Translations under genes and position numbers: made by a program | The notes under the pieces: generated by a model | What the model was told of the DNA's origin: nothing | The model's input: the letters and a program-made list of their open reading frames with translations, nothing else | The model's database searches: none | Assembly: GCA_005772895.1 (NCBI GenBank) | Contig: SXIH01000006.1 | Location: 1-54,203, forward strand | From: Bacteroidota bacterium | GTDB lineage: Bacteria > Bacteroidota > Bacteroidia > 2-12-FULL-35-15 | Length of the DNA: 54,203 bases | Direction: 5' to 3' | Part shown: in pieces, positions 25,233-34,390 of the stretch | Numbering within the stretch: the first letter of the stretch is position 1 | Layout: each line of letters begins with the position of its first letter

Positions 25233-26669
25233 ATGAAATTTAAACTACTCCTCTTTTTTCTTTTATTATCACTAGCAGGCTTTTCACAAAAAGCATACTT
25301 GGATTCGTTATGGAACGTATGGAAGGATACTAAGCAGCAGGATACAACTCGCTTAAATGCCATTTATAATTTTGCCTGGGATGGTTATCTTTTTAATAAA
25401 CCAGATAGCGCTTATTACTATTCCAAATTTATGTTAGAATTTGCAATCCAAAAAGCTCAGAAAAAGTACGAAGCAAAAGCAAACAATTTGCAAGGAACTT
25501 ATTTTTACAACACAGGCGATTATTCAAAAGCAATGGATTCACATACGAGAAGTTTGAGCATTATGAAAGAAATCAACGACAAAAAAGGAATTTCCTCTGC
25601 TTTGTCAAATATTGGTGTTCTTTATAAAATTCAGGGGGACTTTACAAAAGCAATTGATTACTACACACAAAGTTTAAAAATCAAAGAAGAACTAGGTGAT
25701 CAAAAAGGAATTGGAATTTCATACAACAATATTGGAAATTTATATAGTAACCTGGGCGATTATAAAACAGCCATCGATTATTTTAAAAGAGGCTTGATTA
25801 TTTGGGAAAAACTGGGTGAGAAAAAAGGTATTTCCGGAATAACAAATAATATTGGAATGATATATTTTGGAAATAAAGATTATGTAAAAGCATTAGAATA
25901 TTATAATCACAGTTTAAAAATAAGGCAAGAGATTGATGACAAGCCAGGTATTGCCAAATCCTTGGGAAGCATAGGTATGCTTTATACCACGCTCAAAGAA
26001 TACGATAAGGCTCTCGAATGTTATAACCAGTCGCTAAAAATTAATCAGGAGGTGGAAGACAGGCAAGGTCAGGCAAATGCTTATGGGAATTTGGGCGCAA
26101 TTTATTTGGCTTTGAATGAACCTGCAAAAGCAATTGCTTATTTAACAACGGGATTAAAAATTGCCCAGGAAATAGGAGTGATACTTGAAATACAATCTGC
26201 CAGTGAAAATTTATACAAAGCATATAAACAAATTGGGAAGAAAAAAGAAGCACTTGAGATGCATGAGCTTACCATAAAGATGCGTGACAGCATTTATAGT
26301 GAGGAGTCGAAAAAAGAAGTAGTGCGACAAGAGTATAAATATCAATACGAAAAAAAAGCCGCAGCAGATAGTGTGAAAGCAACTGAAGAAAAAAAAGTGA
26401 TTGATGCTCAATTTAAACAAGAACAGACACAACGGTATGCGCTTTACGGTGGTGTGGCTTTATTGTTAATATTTGGAGGATTTATGTTCAACCGGTTTAG
26501 GGCTACGCAAAAGCAAAAAAACACTATTGAAATTCAAAAACAAATTGTAGAAGCGAAGCAAAAAGAAATGCTGGACAGTATATATTATGCTAAGAGGATT
26601 CAACAATCACTTTTGCCAACAGAAAAATACATTTATAAAACTTTGAACCGACTGAATAAATTTTTATGA
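25233..26669 (+). CDS. TPR sensor-like protein with SpoIIE linker but no phosphatase domain, copy 1
   Basis: 478 residues. A signal peptide (to GFSQ, residue 19) is followed by eight or so TPRs in the periplasm (SNIGVLYKIQGDFTKAIDYY and similar). A membrane helix lies near 402-422 (YALYGGVALLLIFGGFMFNRF), followed by a short coiled coil (EIQKQIVEAKQKEMLDSI) and YAKRIQQSLLPTEKYIYKTL. The last part is the linker that starts the phosphatase domain in the two SpoIIE proteins at 18259 and 21943, but here the protein stops about 13 residues later. It starts 1 base after the methyltransferase stop and overlaps the next gene by ATGA. It may be a signalling partner without catalysis (inference). Confidence 0.85.
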   Translation: MKFKLLLFFLLLSLAGFSQKAYLDSLWNVWKDTKQQDTTRLNAIYNFAWDGYLFNKPDSAYYYSKFMLEFAIQKAQKKYEAKANNLQGTYFYNTGDYSKAMDSHTRSLSIMKEINDKKGISSALSNIGVLYKIQGDFTKAIDYYTQSLKIKEELGDQKGIGISYNNIGNLYSNLGDYKTAIDYFKRGLIIWEKLGEKKGISGITNNIGMIYFGNKDYVKALEYYNHSLKIRQEIDDKPGIAKSLGSIGMLYTTLKEYDKALECYNQSLKINQEVEDRQGQANAYGNLGAIYLALNEPAKAIAYLTTGLKIAQEIGVILEIQSASENLYKAYKQIGKKKEALEMHELTIKMRDSIYSEESKKEVVRQEYKYQYEKKAAADSVKATEEKKVIDAQFKQEQTQRYALYGGVALLLIFGGFMFNRFRATQKQKNTIEIQKQIVEAKQKEMLDSIYYAKRIQQSLLPTEKYIYKTLNRLNKFL

Positions 26670-28098
26670 AAATAAAACTATTCATATTATCGATATTGAT
26701 TTCATCGGCATGCTTTTCTCAAAAAGCGTATTTGGATTCGTTATGGAAAATATGGAGTGATAATTCGGAGAGCGATACTAACCGTTTAAAAGCGATGTAT
26801 GATTTTGCCTGGGATGGTTATTTGTTTACACAACCAGATAGCAGTTATTATTTCAGTAAAAAAATGTATGACTTTGCCAGCGAAATAGGAAATACTGAGT
26901 TTCAAGCAAAAGCTTTAAACATACAGTTTAATTATTTTTTGGTAAGGGAGACATAGCAAAAGCAGTTGAAAAAAATGCTCAAGCTTTAAAGTTAAGGGAG
27001 AAAGTTTCTGATAAACTTGGGATGGCTGTTTGTGCTAGTAACTCGGGAATTTTATACCAGGTTCAAGGTGATTTTTCTAATGCTATCGACCAATATGTTT
27101 TGAGTCTAAAGTATAACGAAGAAATTGACAATAAAAGCGGAGTTGGAACCTGTTTGCATAATATCGGACATCTGTATCAGGAACAAAAAAACTACGAAAA
27201 GGCTGTAGAGTATTACAACCGTAGTTTAAAAATAAGAGAAGAGATAAATGATATTTACGGTTTGGCAAATTTATTTGTCAACTTGGGTTCTGTTTATTTC
27301 GATATTAAAGAGTATAAAAAATCTATGAACTTTAATTTGCAAGGATTAAAGTTGAACGAAAAAATTGAAAATAAAAATGGCATAGCAGGAGCGCTGGGAA
27401 ATATCGGGATGATTTATCAGGAGGAGAGAGATTATTCCAAAGCGATAGAATTTTTCACAAAAAGTTTAAATATTCAAAAAGAAATTGGTCAGAAACAAAC
27501 AATGGCAATTTCTATATTAAATATTGGCTCAATTTATTTTGAACAAAAAGATTATGTAAACGCCCATAAATATTGTGCAGAGGCTCTGCAGTTAAGTGAG
27601 GAAATAGGGGATGTAACAGGAACGAGAAATGCCAGCAGAAGTTTGTTCGAGATTTATAAGAAAACTTCACGTTACTCTGAAGCACTTGAAATGCATGAAC
27701 TTTTTATTACGATGTCGGATAGTATAAATAGCGAATCATCAAGAAACGAACTTCTTCGGCAAGAATTTAAATACGATTATGAAAAGAAGGTTGCTGCTGA
27801 TAGTGTCAGACTTTCAGAGCAAAAAAAAGTAATTGCACTCCAGTTCAAACAAGAAGAAACAAAAAGATATACTCTTTATGTAGGGCTGATTTTTTTGTTA
27901 GTGTTTGGAGTTTTTATGTTCAATCGTTTTAAAATAGCAAAAAAACAAAAAAATATTATTGAAGAGCAAAAGTTAATTGTAGAAATTAAACAACGAGAAA
28001 TATTAGATAGCATTCACTACGCAAAAAAAATTCAACAATCGTTATTGCCAAACGACAACTATATTAATAAACATTTGAATCGTTTATCAAAACGATAA
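26666..28098 (+). pseudogene. TPR sensor-like protein, copy 2, interrupted by a -1 frameshift
   Basis: A close paralogue of the upstream gene. The ATG-initiated frame reads MKIKLFILSILISSACFSQ and ends at a TAG at 26954-26956 after 96 residues. From base 26938 another frame continues as FGKGDIAKAVEKNAQALKL, then TPRs, a membrane helix (YTLYVGLIFLLVFGVFMFNRF), and the linker DSIHYAKKIQQSLLPNDNYI with end LNRLSKR. Restoring one T in the six-T run at 26935-26940 gives 477 residues, almost exactly the length of copy 1 (478). The cause may be a true one-base loss, slippage in the run, or a sequence error. The downstream part has no decay. Confidence 0.85.
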
Positions 28099-28103
28099 AA
28101 TTT

Positions 28104-31100
28104 ATGACGGATATTAAAAAAGAATTAGAAAAACGAATATTGGTGATTGATGGTGCGATGGGCACTATGATTCAGCAATACAAGCTGGAAGAAAAAGATT
28201 TCAGAAGTAAACGCTTTGCAGATTTTCATAAAGATTTGAAAGGGAATAATGATTTATTGTCCATTACTCAACCACAAATCATTAAAGCCATTCATAAAGA
28301 ATATCTGAAAGCAGGTGCTGATATTATTGAAACAAATACATTCAGCGCAACCACTATTGCAATGATTGATTACGATATGCAGGAGCTTGCCTACGAGTTA
28401 AATTACGAATCGGCAAAAATTGCGAAAGAAGCTGTAGCGGAATTTCAAAAAGAATCGGGAGATGTAAGTCCCCGGTTCGTAGCTGGCGCTTTTGGTCCAA
28501 CCAACCGTACACTTTCATTATCGCCCAATGTAAATGACCCCGGGTTCCGTGCTTGTACTTTTGATGAATTAGTTATTGCTTATTCCGAACAAGCACGTGG
28601 ACTAATTGAAGGGGGGGCTGATTTATTATTGGTGGAAACAATTTTTGATACTTTGAATGCAAAAGCAGCTTTGTTTGCAATTCAAAACGTCTGCAAAGAA
28701 AAAAATATTAAGATGCCGGTAATGGTATCGGGAACAATTACTGATGCGAGTGGCAGAACTTTATCCGGACAAACCACAGAAGCATTTTTAAATTCCATTT
28801 CTCATGTTGATTTATTAAGCGTTGGTTTGAATTGTGCATTGGGTGCAAAAGATATGCGTCCGTATTTAGAAGAACTTTCTGACAAAGCTCCTTTTTATGT
28901 AAGTGCTTATCCCAATGCAGGATTACCAAACCAGTTTGGTGAATACGATCAGGATGCACATGAAATGGGGCATCAGATAGAAGATTTTTTACGTGCAGGA
29001 TTTTTAAATATTGTGGGTGGTTGTTGTGGAACTACTCCAGCTCACATCAAACGTATTGCTGAGTTAGCAAAAATATCAAAACCAAGAAAAAAACCTGTCG
29101 CAGATACTTTGATGCACTTGAGCGGATTAGAACCTTTAACACTTCGCCCCGAAAGTAATTTCTTAAATGTAGGTGAACGAACAAACGTTACAGGTTCAAA
29201 AAAATTCTTACGCTTAATCAACGAAGGGAATTACGAAGAAGCATTGTCGATTGCGAAAGACCAAGTAGATGGCGGAGCGCAAGTGATTGATGTGAACATG
29301 GATGAAGGGATGCTGGATTCTGAAGCAGCCATGACAAAATTTTTAAACCTCATTGCTTCTGAACCGGATATTTCAAAAGTTCCGATTATGATCGATTCAT
29401 CTAAATGGACTGTGATCGAAGCGGGATTAAAATGTGTACAAGGAAAAGCAATTGTGAATTCTATTTCTTTAAAAGAAGGAGAAGAAAAATTTATTGAACA
29501 AGCAAATAAAATTAAACAATACGGTGCTGCTGTTATTGTGATGGCTTTTGATGAAGTAGGGCAGGCAGACACATTGCAACGAAGAATAGATATTTGCAAA
29601 CGTGCTTATGATGTTTTAGTGGAGAAAGTAAATTTTCCTCCGCAAGATATTATTTTCGATCCGAATATTTTTCCGGTTGCAACTGGAATGGAAGAACACC
29701 GTTTGAATGCACTCGATTTTTTTAATGCAACAAAATGGATTAAAGAAAATTTGCCGCACGCAAAAGTAAGTGGTGGTGTGAGTAACGTTTCTTTCTCTTT
29801 TCGTGGAAACGATCATGTGCGTGAAGCCATTCACAGCTCCTTCTTATTTCATGCTGTGAAAAACGGAATGGATATGGGAATTGTAAATCCTGCACAATTA
29901 CAAGTGTATGATGATATTGATAAAACATTGTTAGAATTAGTAGAAGATGTTTTATTAAACAGAAGAGATGATGCAACAGAAAGATTAGTAGAACATGCCG
30001 AATCCTTAAAAGGAATAACCAGAGAAAAAACAGAAAAGGATGAAGCCTGGAGAAAAGGAACTGTGGAAGAACGTTTGAGTTATGCATTAGTAAAAGGACT
30101 AGTGGAATACATTGATGTCGATACAGAAGAAGCATATCAAAAATTGGGAAAACCTTTGAATGTAATTGAAGGACCTTTGATGGCAGGAATGAATGTAGTG
30201 GGAGATCTTTTCGGAAGTGGTAAAATGTTTTTGCCTCAGGTAGTGAAGAGCGCACGTGTGATGAAAAAGGCTGTAGCGTATTTAGAACCGTATTTACAAA
30301 AAGAAAAGGAAGCAAATAAATTGGCAGGAGTTGTTGGCAACGGAAGAACGAATGCAGGTAGGATTCTTATGGCGACTGTCAAAGGAGATGTACACGACAT
30401 TGGAAAAAATATTGTAGGTGTTGTATTAGCGTGTAACAATTATGAAATTATCGATTTGGGCGTGATGGTTTCTGCGGATAAGATTTTAGAAGAAGCAAAA
30501 AAGAATGAAGTAGACATTATCGGATTGAGCGGATTAATTACTCCTTCTTTAGATGAAATGGTGCACGTTGCAAAAGAGATGGAACGTTTGGAGTTTAAAA
30601 TTCCTTTAATGATCGGTGGTGCAACAACTTCTAAAGTTCATACAGCTGTTAAAATTGCGCAGAATTATTCCGGTCCGGTTATACATGTGAACGATGCAAG
30701 TAAATCTGTTCCGGTTGCCAGCAGTTTAATTTCTGATGAATTGCGTGATGCATTTATGATTGATATCACTAAAGATTACGATCGTGTTCGTGAGCAAAAT
30801 AAAAATGCACAATCGCAAAATAAATTTATTTCAATTGCAGAAGCACGTGAAAATAAATTTCTAATCGATTGGAAAAAACAAGAAATTGTCAAACCATCTT
30901 TTATAGGGAATAAGGTTTTTACGGATTACTCTTTGGCTGAAATAGTAGAGTACATCGACTGGACACCCTTCTTCATCTCCTGGGAAATGAAAGGTTCCTA
31001 TCCGAAAATTTTAAAAGACCCAACACGCGGAGAGGAAGCGCGTAAATTATTTGATGATGCTCAAACGATGTTGAAGAAGATTATTGACGAAAAATGGTTG

Positions 31101-31808
31101 AAGGCAAATGCAGTAATCGGAATTTATCCTGCAAAAGCTGTTGGCGATGATATTGAAGTTTACGAGAATGAAAACGGAAAATTAAAAACAACGTTTCATA
31201 CTTTACGCCAACAGACAAAAAAACCGGCAGGGCAATACAATGTTGCGCTCTCTGATTTCATTCGCCCCGCGTCTCCGAACTCCGAACTCCCGACTCCCGA
31301 CTATATCGGAGCCTTCGCGCTTACTACAGGTCTAGGAATAGACGAACACGTAGCTCGTTTCGAAAAAGACCACGATGATTATTCTGCTATTATGTTAAAA
31401 GCATTGGCGGATCGTTTGGCGGAAGCATTTGCTGAATTAATGCACAAGAAAGTCCGTAAAGAATTCTGGGGATATGCTAAAGAAGAAAATTTACAGAACG
31501 AAGAATTGATCAAAGAAGAATATGCAGGTATTCGTCCGGCACCAGGTTATCCTGCGCAACCAGACCATACTGAAAAACCTATTATCTGGAAATTGTTAGA
31601 TGTAGAAAAAAATACCGGAATGGTTCTGACAGAAAGCATGGCTATGGTTCCAACGGCAGCGGTGAGTGGTTTGTATTTTGCTAACCCGAATTCGCATTAT
31701 TTCGGAATCGGAAAAATTAAGCAAGATCAAGTGGAAGATTATTCCATCCGCAAAGGAATGAGTTTGGATAAAGCAGAACGTTGGTTAGGCCCGAATTTGG
31801 CGTATTAA
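28104..31808 (+). CDS. metH: Cobalamin-dependent methionine synthase
   Basis: Transfers the methyl group of 5-methyltetrahydrofolate to homocysteine via cobalamin. The 1234 residues contain all four modules. The homocysteine module has zinc ligands C244 (GLNC), C307 and C308 (GGCCGTTP). The pterin-binding module holds [13 protein letters not shown] and [16 protein letters not shown]. The B12-binding module has GDVHDIGKN with D762, H764 and G767. The C-terminal reactivation module includes [12 protein letters not shown] and [15 protein letters not shown]. Around residue 1055-1066 the reactivation module carries [10 protein letters not shown], encoded by a family D repeat. It ends the SAM-riboswitch operon, 5 bases after the frameshifted TPR gene, so methionine synthesis is repressed when SAM is plentiful. 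Confidence 0.98.
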   Translation: MTDIKKELEKRILVIDGAMGTMIQQYKLEEKDFRSKRFADFHKDLKGNNDLLSITQPQIIKAIHKEYLKAGADIIETNTFSATTIAMIDYDMQELAYELNYESAKIAKEAVAEFQKESGDVSPRFVAGAFGPTNRTLSLSPNVNDPGFRACTFDELVIAYSEQARGLIEGGADLLLVETIFDTLNAKAALFAIQNVCKEKNIKMPVMVSGTITDASGRTLSGQTTEAFLNSISHVDLLSVGLNCALGAKDMRPYLEELSDKAPFYVSAYPNAGLPNQFGEYDQDAHEMGHQIEDFLRAGFLNIVGGCCGTTPAHIKRIAELAKISKPRKKPVADTLMHLSGLEPLTLRPESNFLNVGERTNVTGSKKFLRLINEGNYEEALSIAKDQVDGGAQVIDVNMDEGMLDSEAAMTKFLNLIASEPDISKVPIMIDSSKWTVIEAGLKCVQGKAIVNSISLKEGEEKFIEQANKIKQYGAAVIVMAFDEVGQADTLQRRIDICKRAYDVLVEKVNFPPQDIIFDPNIFPVATGMEEHRLNALDFFNATKWIKENLPHAKVSGGVSNVSFSFRGNDHVREAIHSSFLFHAVKNGMDMGIVNPAQLQVYDDIDKTLLELVEDVLLNRRDDATERLVEHAESLKGITREKTEKDEAWRKGTVEERLSYALVKGLVEYIDVDTEEAYQKLGKPLNVIEGPLMAGMNVVGDLFGSGKMFLPQVVKSARVMKKAVAYLEPYLQKEKEANKLAGVVGNGRTNAGRILMATVKGDVHDIGKNIVGVVLACNNYEIIDLGVMVSADKILEEAKKNEVDIIGLSGLITPSLDEMVHVAKEMERLEFKIPLMIGGATTSKVHTAVKIAQNYSGPVIHVNDASKSVPVASSLISDELRDAFMIDITKDYDRVREQNKNAQSQNKFISIAEARENKFLIDWKKQEIVKPSFIGNKVFTDYSLAEIVEYIDWTPFFISWEMKGSYPKILKDPTRGEEARKLFDDAQTMLKKIIDEKWLKANAVIGIYPAKAVGDDIEVYENENGKLKTTFHTLRQQTKKPAGQYNVALSDFIRPASPNSELPTPDYIGAFALTTGLGIDEHVARFEKDHDDYSAIMLKALADRLAEAFAELMHKKVRKEFWGYAKEENLQNEELIKEEYAGIRPAPGYPAQPDHTEKPIIWKLLDVEKNTGMVLTESMAMVPTAAVSGLYFANPNSHYFGIGKIKQDQVEDYSIRKGMSLDKAERWLGPNLAY
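31274..31301 (+). repeat. Dispersed repeat family D, inside metH
   Basis: Two near-repeated units CTCCGAACTCCGAACT and CCCGACTCCCGACT, read in frame as [10 protein letters not shown]. Similar Bacteroidota-type 'CTCCGAACT' runs occur at 22614-22644. Confidence 0.7.
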
Positions 31809-31841
31809 TGAAAAGCAACTAAAATCAATATTAGAAACGTC

Positions 31842-31863
31842 ATCCCGTGCCACGACACGGGAT
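31842..31863. repeat. Palindromic repeat after metH (family E)
   Basis: ATCCCGTG-CCACGA-CACGGGAT is a perfect 8-bp inverted repeat with a 6-base loop, followed by CTCCTAGTCGAG. It lies 33 bases after the metH stop and could also act in 3'-end formation, though no T-tract follows. Confidence 0.75.
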
Positions 31864-31895
31864 CTCCTAGTCGAGAAAACGGATTTTTCTCTACA

Positions 31896-31924
31896 TTGGT
31901 AACACCATTTTTTTCGTAAATTTG
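31896..31924 (+). promoter_or_regulatory. Promoter of the WG-repeat gene
   Basis: TTG (31896-31898), an 18-base spacer and a perfect TAAATTTG (31917-31924) form a good Bacteroidota promoter. The -7 box ends only 4 bases before the ATG at 31929, which suggests a leaderless mRNA. Confidence 0.65.
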
Positions 31925-31928
31925 TTAG

Positions 31929-32366
31929 ATGAAATTTAAAACGAAATACATTTTCTTTTTATTAATTCTTTTGTTTTCTGCGACTTCTGTATTCGCACAA
32001 AAAGGAAAATCAAAACCGAAAGCTCAATCCGGGTACGATTATAAAGGTCCTTATTACGAAGGTTTGGCAAGAGTTAAGACCAAATTGAAGTGGGGATTTG
32101 TGGATTCAACCGGAAATGTGGTAGTTCCATTGAAATACAATGAAGTAACAAACTTTGATGGCGGTGTTGCAAAAGTAAGAGTAGGAACAAAATGGGGCTT
32201 GATTGATAATAAAGGAACTGTTCTTCGTAAACCAACTTTTGATTCTATCGGAGAATTTATTAATGGAGTTGCAAAAGTTCTGCTGGAAGGTGAAGAATAT
32301 TATATGAATAAGGAAGGTATGCGTTGTGATAAAAACGGTAAGCCTGTTGTGAATGGAGACTACTAA
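31929..32366 (+). CDS. Exported WG-repeat protein
   Basis: 145 residues. A signal peptide (to VFAQ, near residue 23) is followed by a basic spacer KGKSKPKAQSG and about two and a half WG repeats. These are GLARVKTKLKWGFVDSTGNV, GGVAKVRVGTKWGLIDNKGTV, and a partial third FINGVAKVLLEGEEYYMNKEG. WG repeats are beta-rich modules of unknown binding. It lies 3 bases before the helicase gene, an odd pair of an exported and a cytoplasmic protein that may simply share a transcript. Confidence 0.85.
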   Translation: MKFKTKYIFFLLILLFSATSVFAQKGKSKPKAQSGYDYKGPYYEGLARVKTKLKWGFVDSTGNVVVPLKYNEVTNFDGGVAKVRVGTKWGLIDNKGTVLRKPTFDSIGEFINGVAKVLLEGEEYYMNKEGMRCDKNGKPVVNGDY

Positions 32367-32369
32367 CAG

Positions 32370-34295
32370 ATGGAGCCTGCTATTGATAGATTACAACAAT
32401 TACGAAAACTTTTGAAAATTGAGCGTGATGAAGATTTTGCTCAATACAAGCTACACTTTTCCCGCAACAATATCAATCACCGGAAAGAAAACGGTGTTAC
32501 CTGGTATCCCATTGTTATTACAAATACTGAAATTGGTTTAGGTGAATACATTTCCATAGATGTTGAACGTACCACCAATCACAATGAACCGCACCAATTC
32601 TCTGGCGGAAAAGTAGCTTCACTGTTTTCGAATAACAATGATGAATCTTCTACAATAAACGGAACAATAAAAGTTTTAGGCCCGAATAAACTTCGTCTGT
32701 CATTAAATATGGATGAGCTTCCGGACTGGTGTGATGATGGGAAGCTCGGCATCAATTTATTGTTTGATGAAACCAGTTACAAAGAAATGGATATTGCTTT
32801 GGAAAAAGTAATTTCTGCTTCCAAAAATCGCTTAGCTCATTTGCGCGATGTGATGTATGAAATAAAACCACCTGTTTTTGTGAGGGTAGATGAATCACTT
32901 CACATCACCGGATTAAATCAATCACAAAATTCTGCCGTACAAAAAATACTTTCTGCAAAAGACATTGCAATTATTCACGGTCCTCCTGGAACAGGAAAAA
33001 CAACAACATTGGTTCAGGCAATCCGACAAACCCTTTTTTCTGAAAAACAAGTGTTGGTGTGTAGTCCGAGTAACACTGCCGTAGACTTACTCACAGAAAA
33101 ATTACATCGAGAGGGAATAACTGTTTTACGTTTAGGAAATCCTGCTCGAATCTCCGAAGAAGTTTTGATGAATACGTTGGATGCAAAAGTAGCTGCTCAT
33201 GAATCATATAAAGATTTGAAAAGTTATCGTAAAACTGCTGAAGAATATTTCCGTATGGCAGGAAAATACAAACGCACATTTGGAAAAGAAGAACGGGAAC
33301 AGCGACAATTATTTTATCAGGAAGCCAGAAAAATTTTGCACGATGCAAGAATTTTAGAAGATTATATCATCAGCGAACAATTTGATAAAGCACAAGTGAT
33401 TGCTTGTACTCCAGTTGTTTCATCAAGTAGAATGATGCGTGACAAGCAATTTTCAACTGTCTTTATAGATGAAGCAGCACAAGCCTTGGAGCCGATGTGC
33501 TGGATTCCTATTTCCAGAAGTAATAGGGTTGTTTTCGCGGGCGATCATTTTCAATTACCGCCAACTGTCAAATCTAAAGAGGCAGAAAAACTGGGTTTAA
33601 AAGAAACATTGTTTGAACGAGCTGTGAAAATTGAAAACGTTTCCGTGATGCTGAACACACAATACCGAATGCACGAACATATCATGAATTTTTCTAATCA
33701 AAAATTTTATGATAGGAATTTGAAAGCAGATATTTCTGTAAAAGAAACACTTTTAGATACTCAGGATTTTTTATTGAACACAGCATTCGATTTTATTGAT
33801 ACAGCAGGTTGTGGTTACAATGAAATTATTAATCCCGAAAGTTTAAGTATTGCAAATCCGGAGGAAGGACAATTATTGATTAAACATTTGAAAATGGTTT
33901 TGACGCAATACGAATTAACAAAAGATGCTTCCAAACGAATTAAGATTGGAATTATTTCTCCTTATAAAGAGCAAGTACAATATTTAACAAATCAAATTGC
34001 TGCGGACGAAGAATTAGAAAAGTTCAAATCACAAATTGCAATAAAAACAGTAGATGGATTTCAAGGACAGGAACGCGACATTATTTATATAAGTATGGTG
34101 AGAAGTAACGACCAAAGAGAGATTGGATTTTTGAGCGATACCCGGAGAATGAACGTTGCCCTCACCCGGGCGAAGAAAAAACTGGTGGTAATTGGCGACA
34201 GTGCTACAATAGGAAATCACCCTTTTTATAAGGATTTTTTGGATTATGCCGAGTCAATCGGAGCCTATAAATCGGCTTGGGAGCTCATCTCCTAG
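32370..34295 (+). CDS. SF1B DNA/RNA helicase, IGHMBP2/Dna2-like
   Basis: 641 residues with the whole superfamily 1 set. Walker A GPPGTGKT is at 204-211, Walker B DEAAQALEP at 367-375, motif III FAGDHFQLPPTVKS near 389, motif IV NTQYRMHEH near 428, motif V TVDGFQGQERDIIYISMVRS near 561 and motif VI RRMNVALTRAKKKLVVIGD. The N-terminal 180 residues match the beta-barrel and stalk of the IGHMBP2/SMUBP-2 group. These bacterial relatives are presumed to unwind DNA or RNA 5'-3'; their physiological role is poorly known. The ATG lies 3 bases after the WG-repeat stop. Confidence 0.94.
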   Translation: MEPAIDRLQQLRKLLKIERDEDFAQYKLHFSRNNINHRKENGVTWYPIVITNTEIGLGEYISIDVERTTNHNEPHQFSGGKVASLFSNNNDESSTINGTIKVLGPNKLRLSLNMDELPDWCDDGKLGINLLFDETSYKEMDIALEKVISASKNRLAHLRDVMYEIKPPVFVRVDESLHITGLNQSQNSAVQKILSAKDIAIIHGPPGTGKTTTLVQAIRQTLFSEKQVLVCSPSNTAVDLLTEKLHREGITVLRLGNPARISEEVLMNTLDAKVAAHESYKDLKSYRKTAEEYFRMAGKYKRTFGKEEREQRQLFYQEARKILHDARILEDYIISEQFDKAQVIACTPVVSSSRMMRDKQFSTVFIDEAAQALEPMCWIPISRSNRVVFAGDHFQLPPTVKSKEAEKLGLKETLFERAVKIENVSVMLNTQYRMHEHIMNFSNQKFYDRNLKADISVKETLLDTQDFLLNTAFDFIDTAGCGYNEIINPESLSIANPEEGQLLIKHLKMVLTQYELTKDASKRIKIGIISPYKEQVQYLTNQIAADEELEKFKSQIAIKTVDGFQGQERDIIYISMVRSNDQREIGFLSDTRRMNVALTRAKKKLVVIGDSATIGNHPFYKDFLDYAESIGAYKSAWELIS

Positions 34296-34365
34296 AGGGT
34301 TTTAGCCAATTTTTGCTTCCTTTCCTTATTTCCCGATTTATCTCCCAAATATCAAATTCTATTTT

Positions 34366-34373
34366 TAAATTTG
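34366..34373 (+). promoter_or_regulatory. TAnnTTTG element before the TolC gene
   Basis: TAAATTTG is a perfect -7 match, 17 bases before the ATG at 34391. No TTG is present at the expected -33 distance. It lies inside the upward extension of the open frame, which argues against the earlier start. Confidence 0.45.
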
Positions 34374-34390
34374 TAGCTCATTTATTGACT

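Noticed and set aside
28083-28099. Terminator between the second TPR gene and metH (TTTATC-AAAAC-GATAAA)
   Set aside because: A weak A/T-only stem overlapping the stop codon, without a following T-run; metH starts 5 bases later.
29740-30315. 191-residue antisense frame inside metH
   Set aside because: Shadow of a strongly conserved coding region; no independent support.
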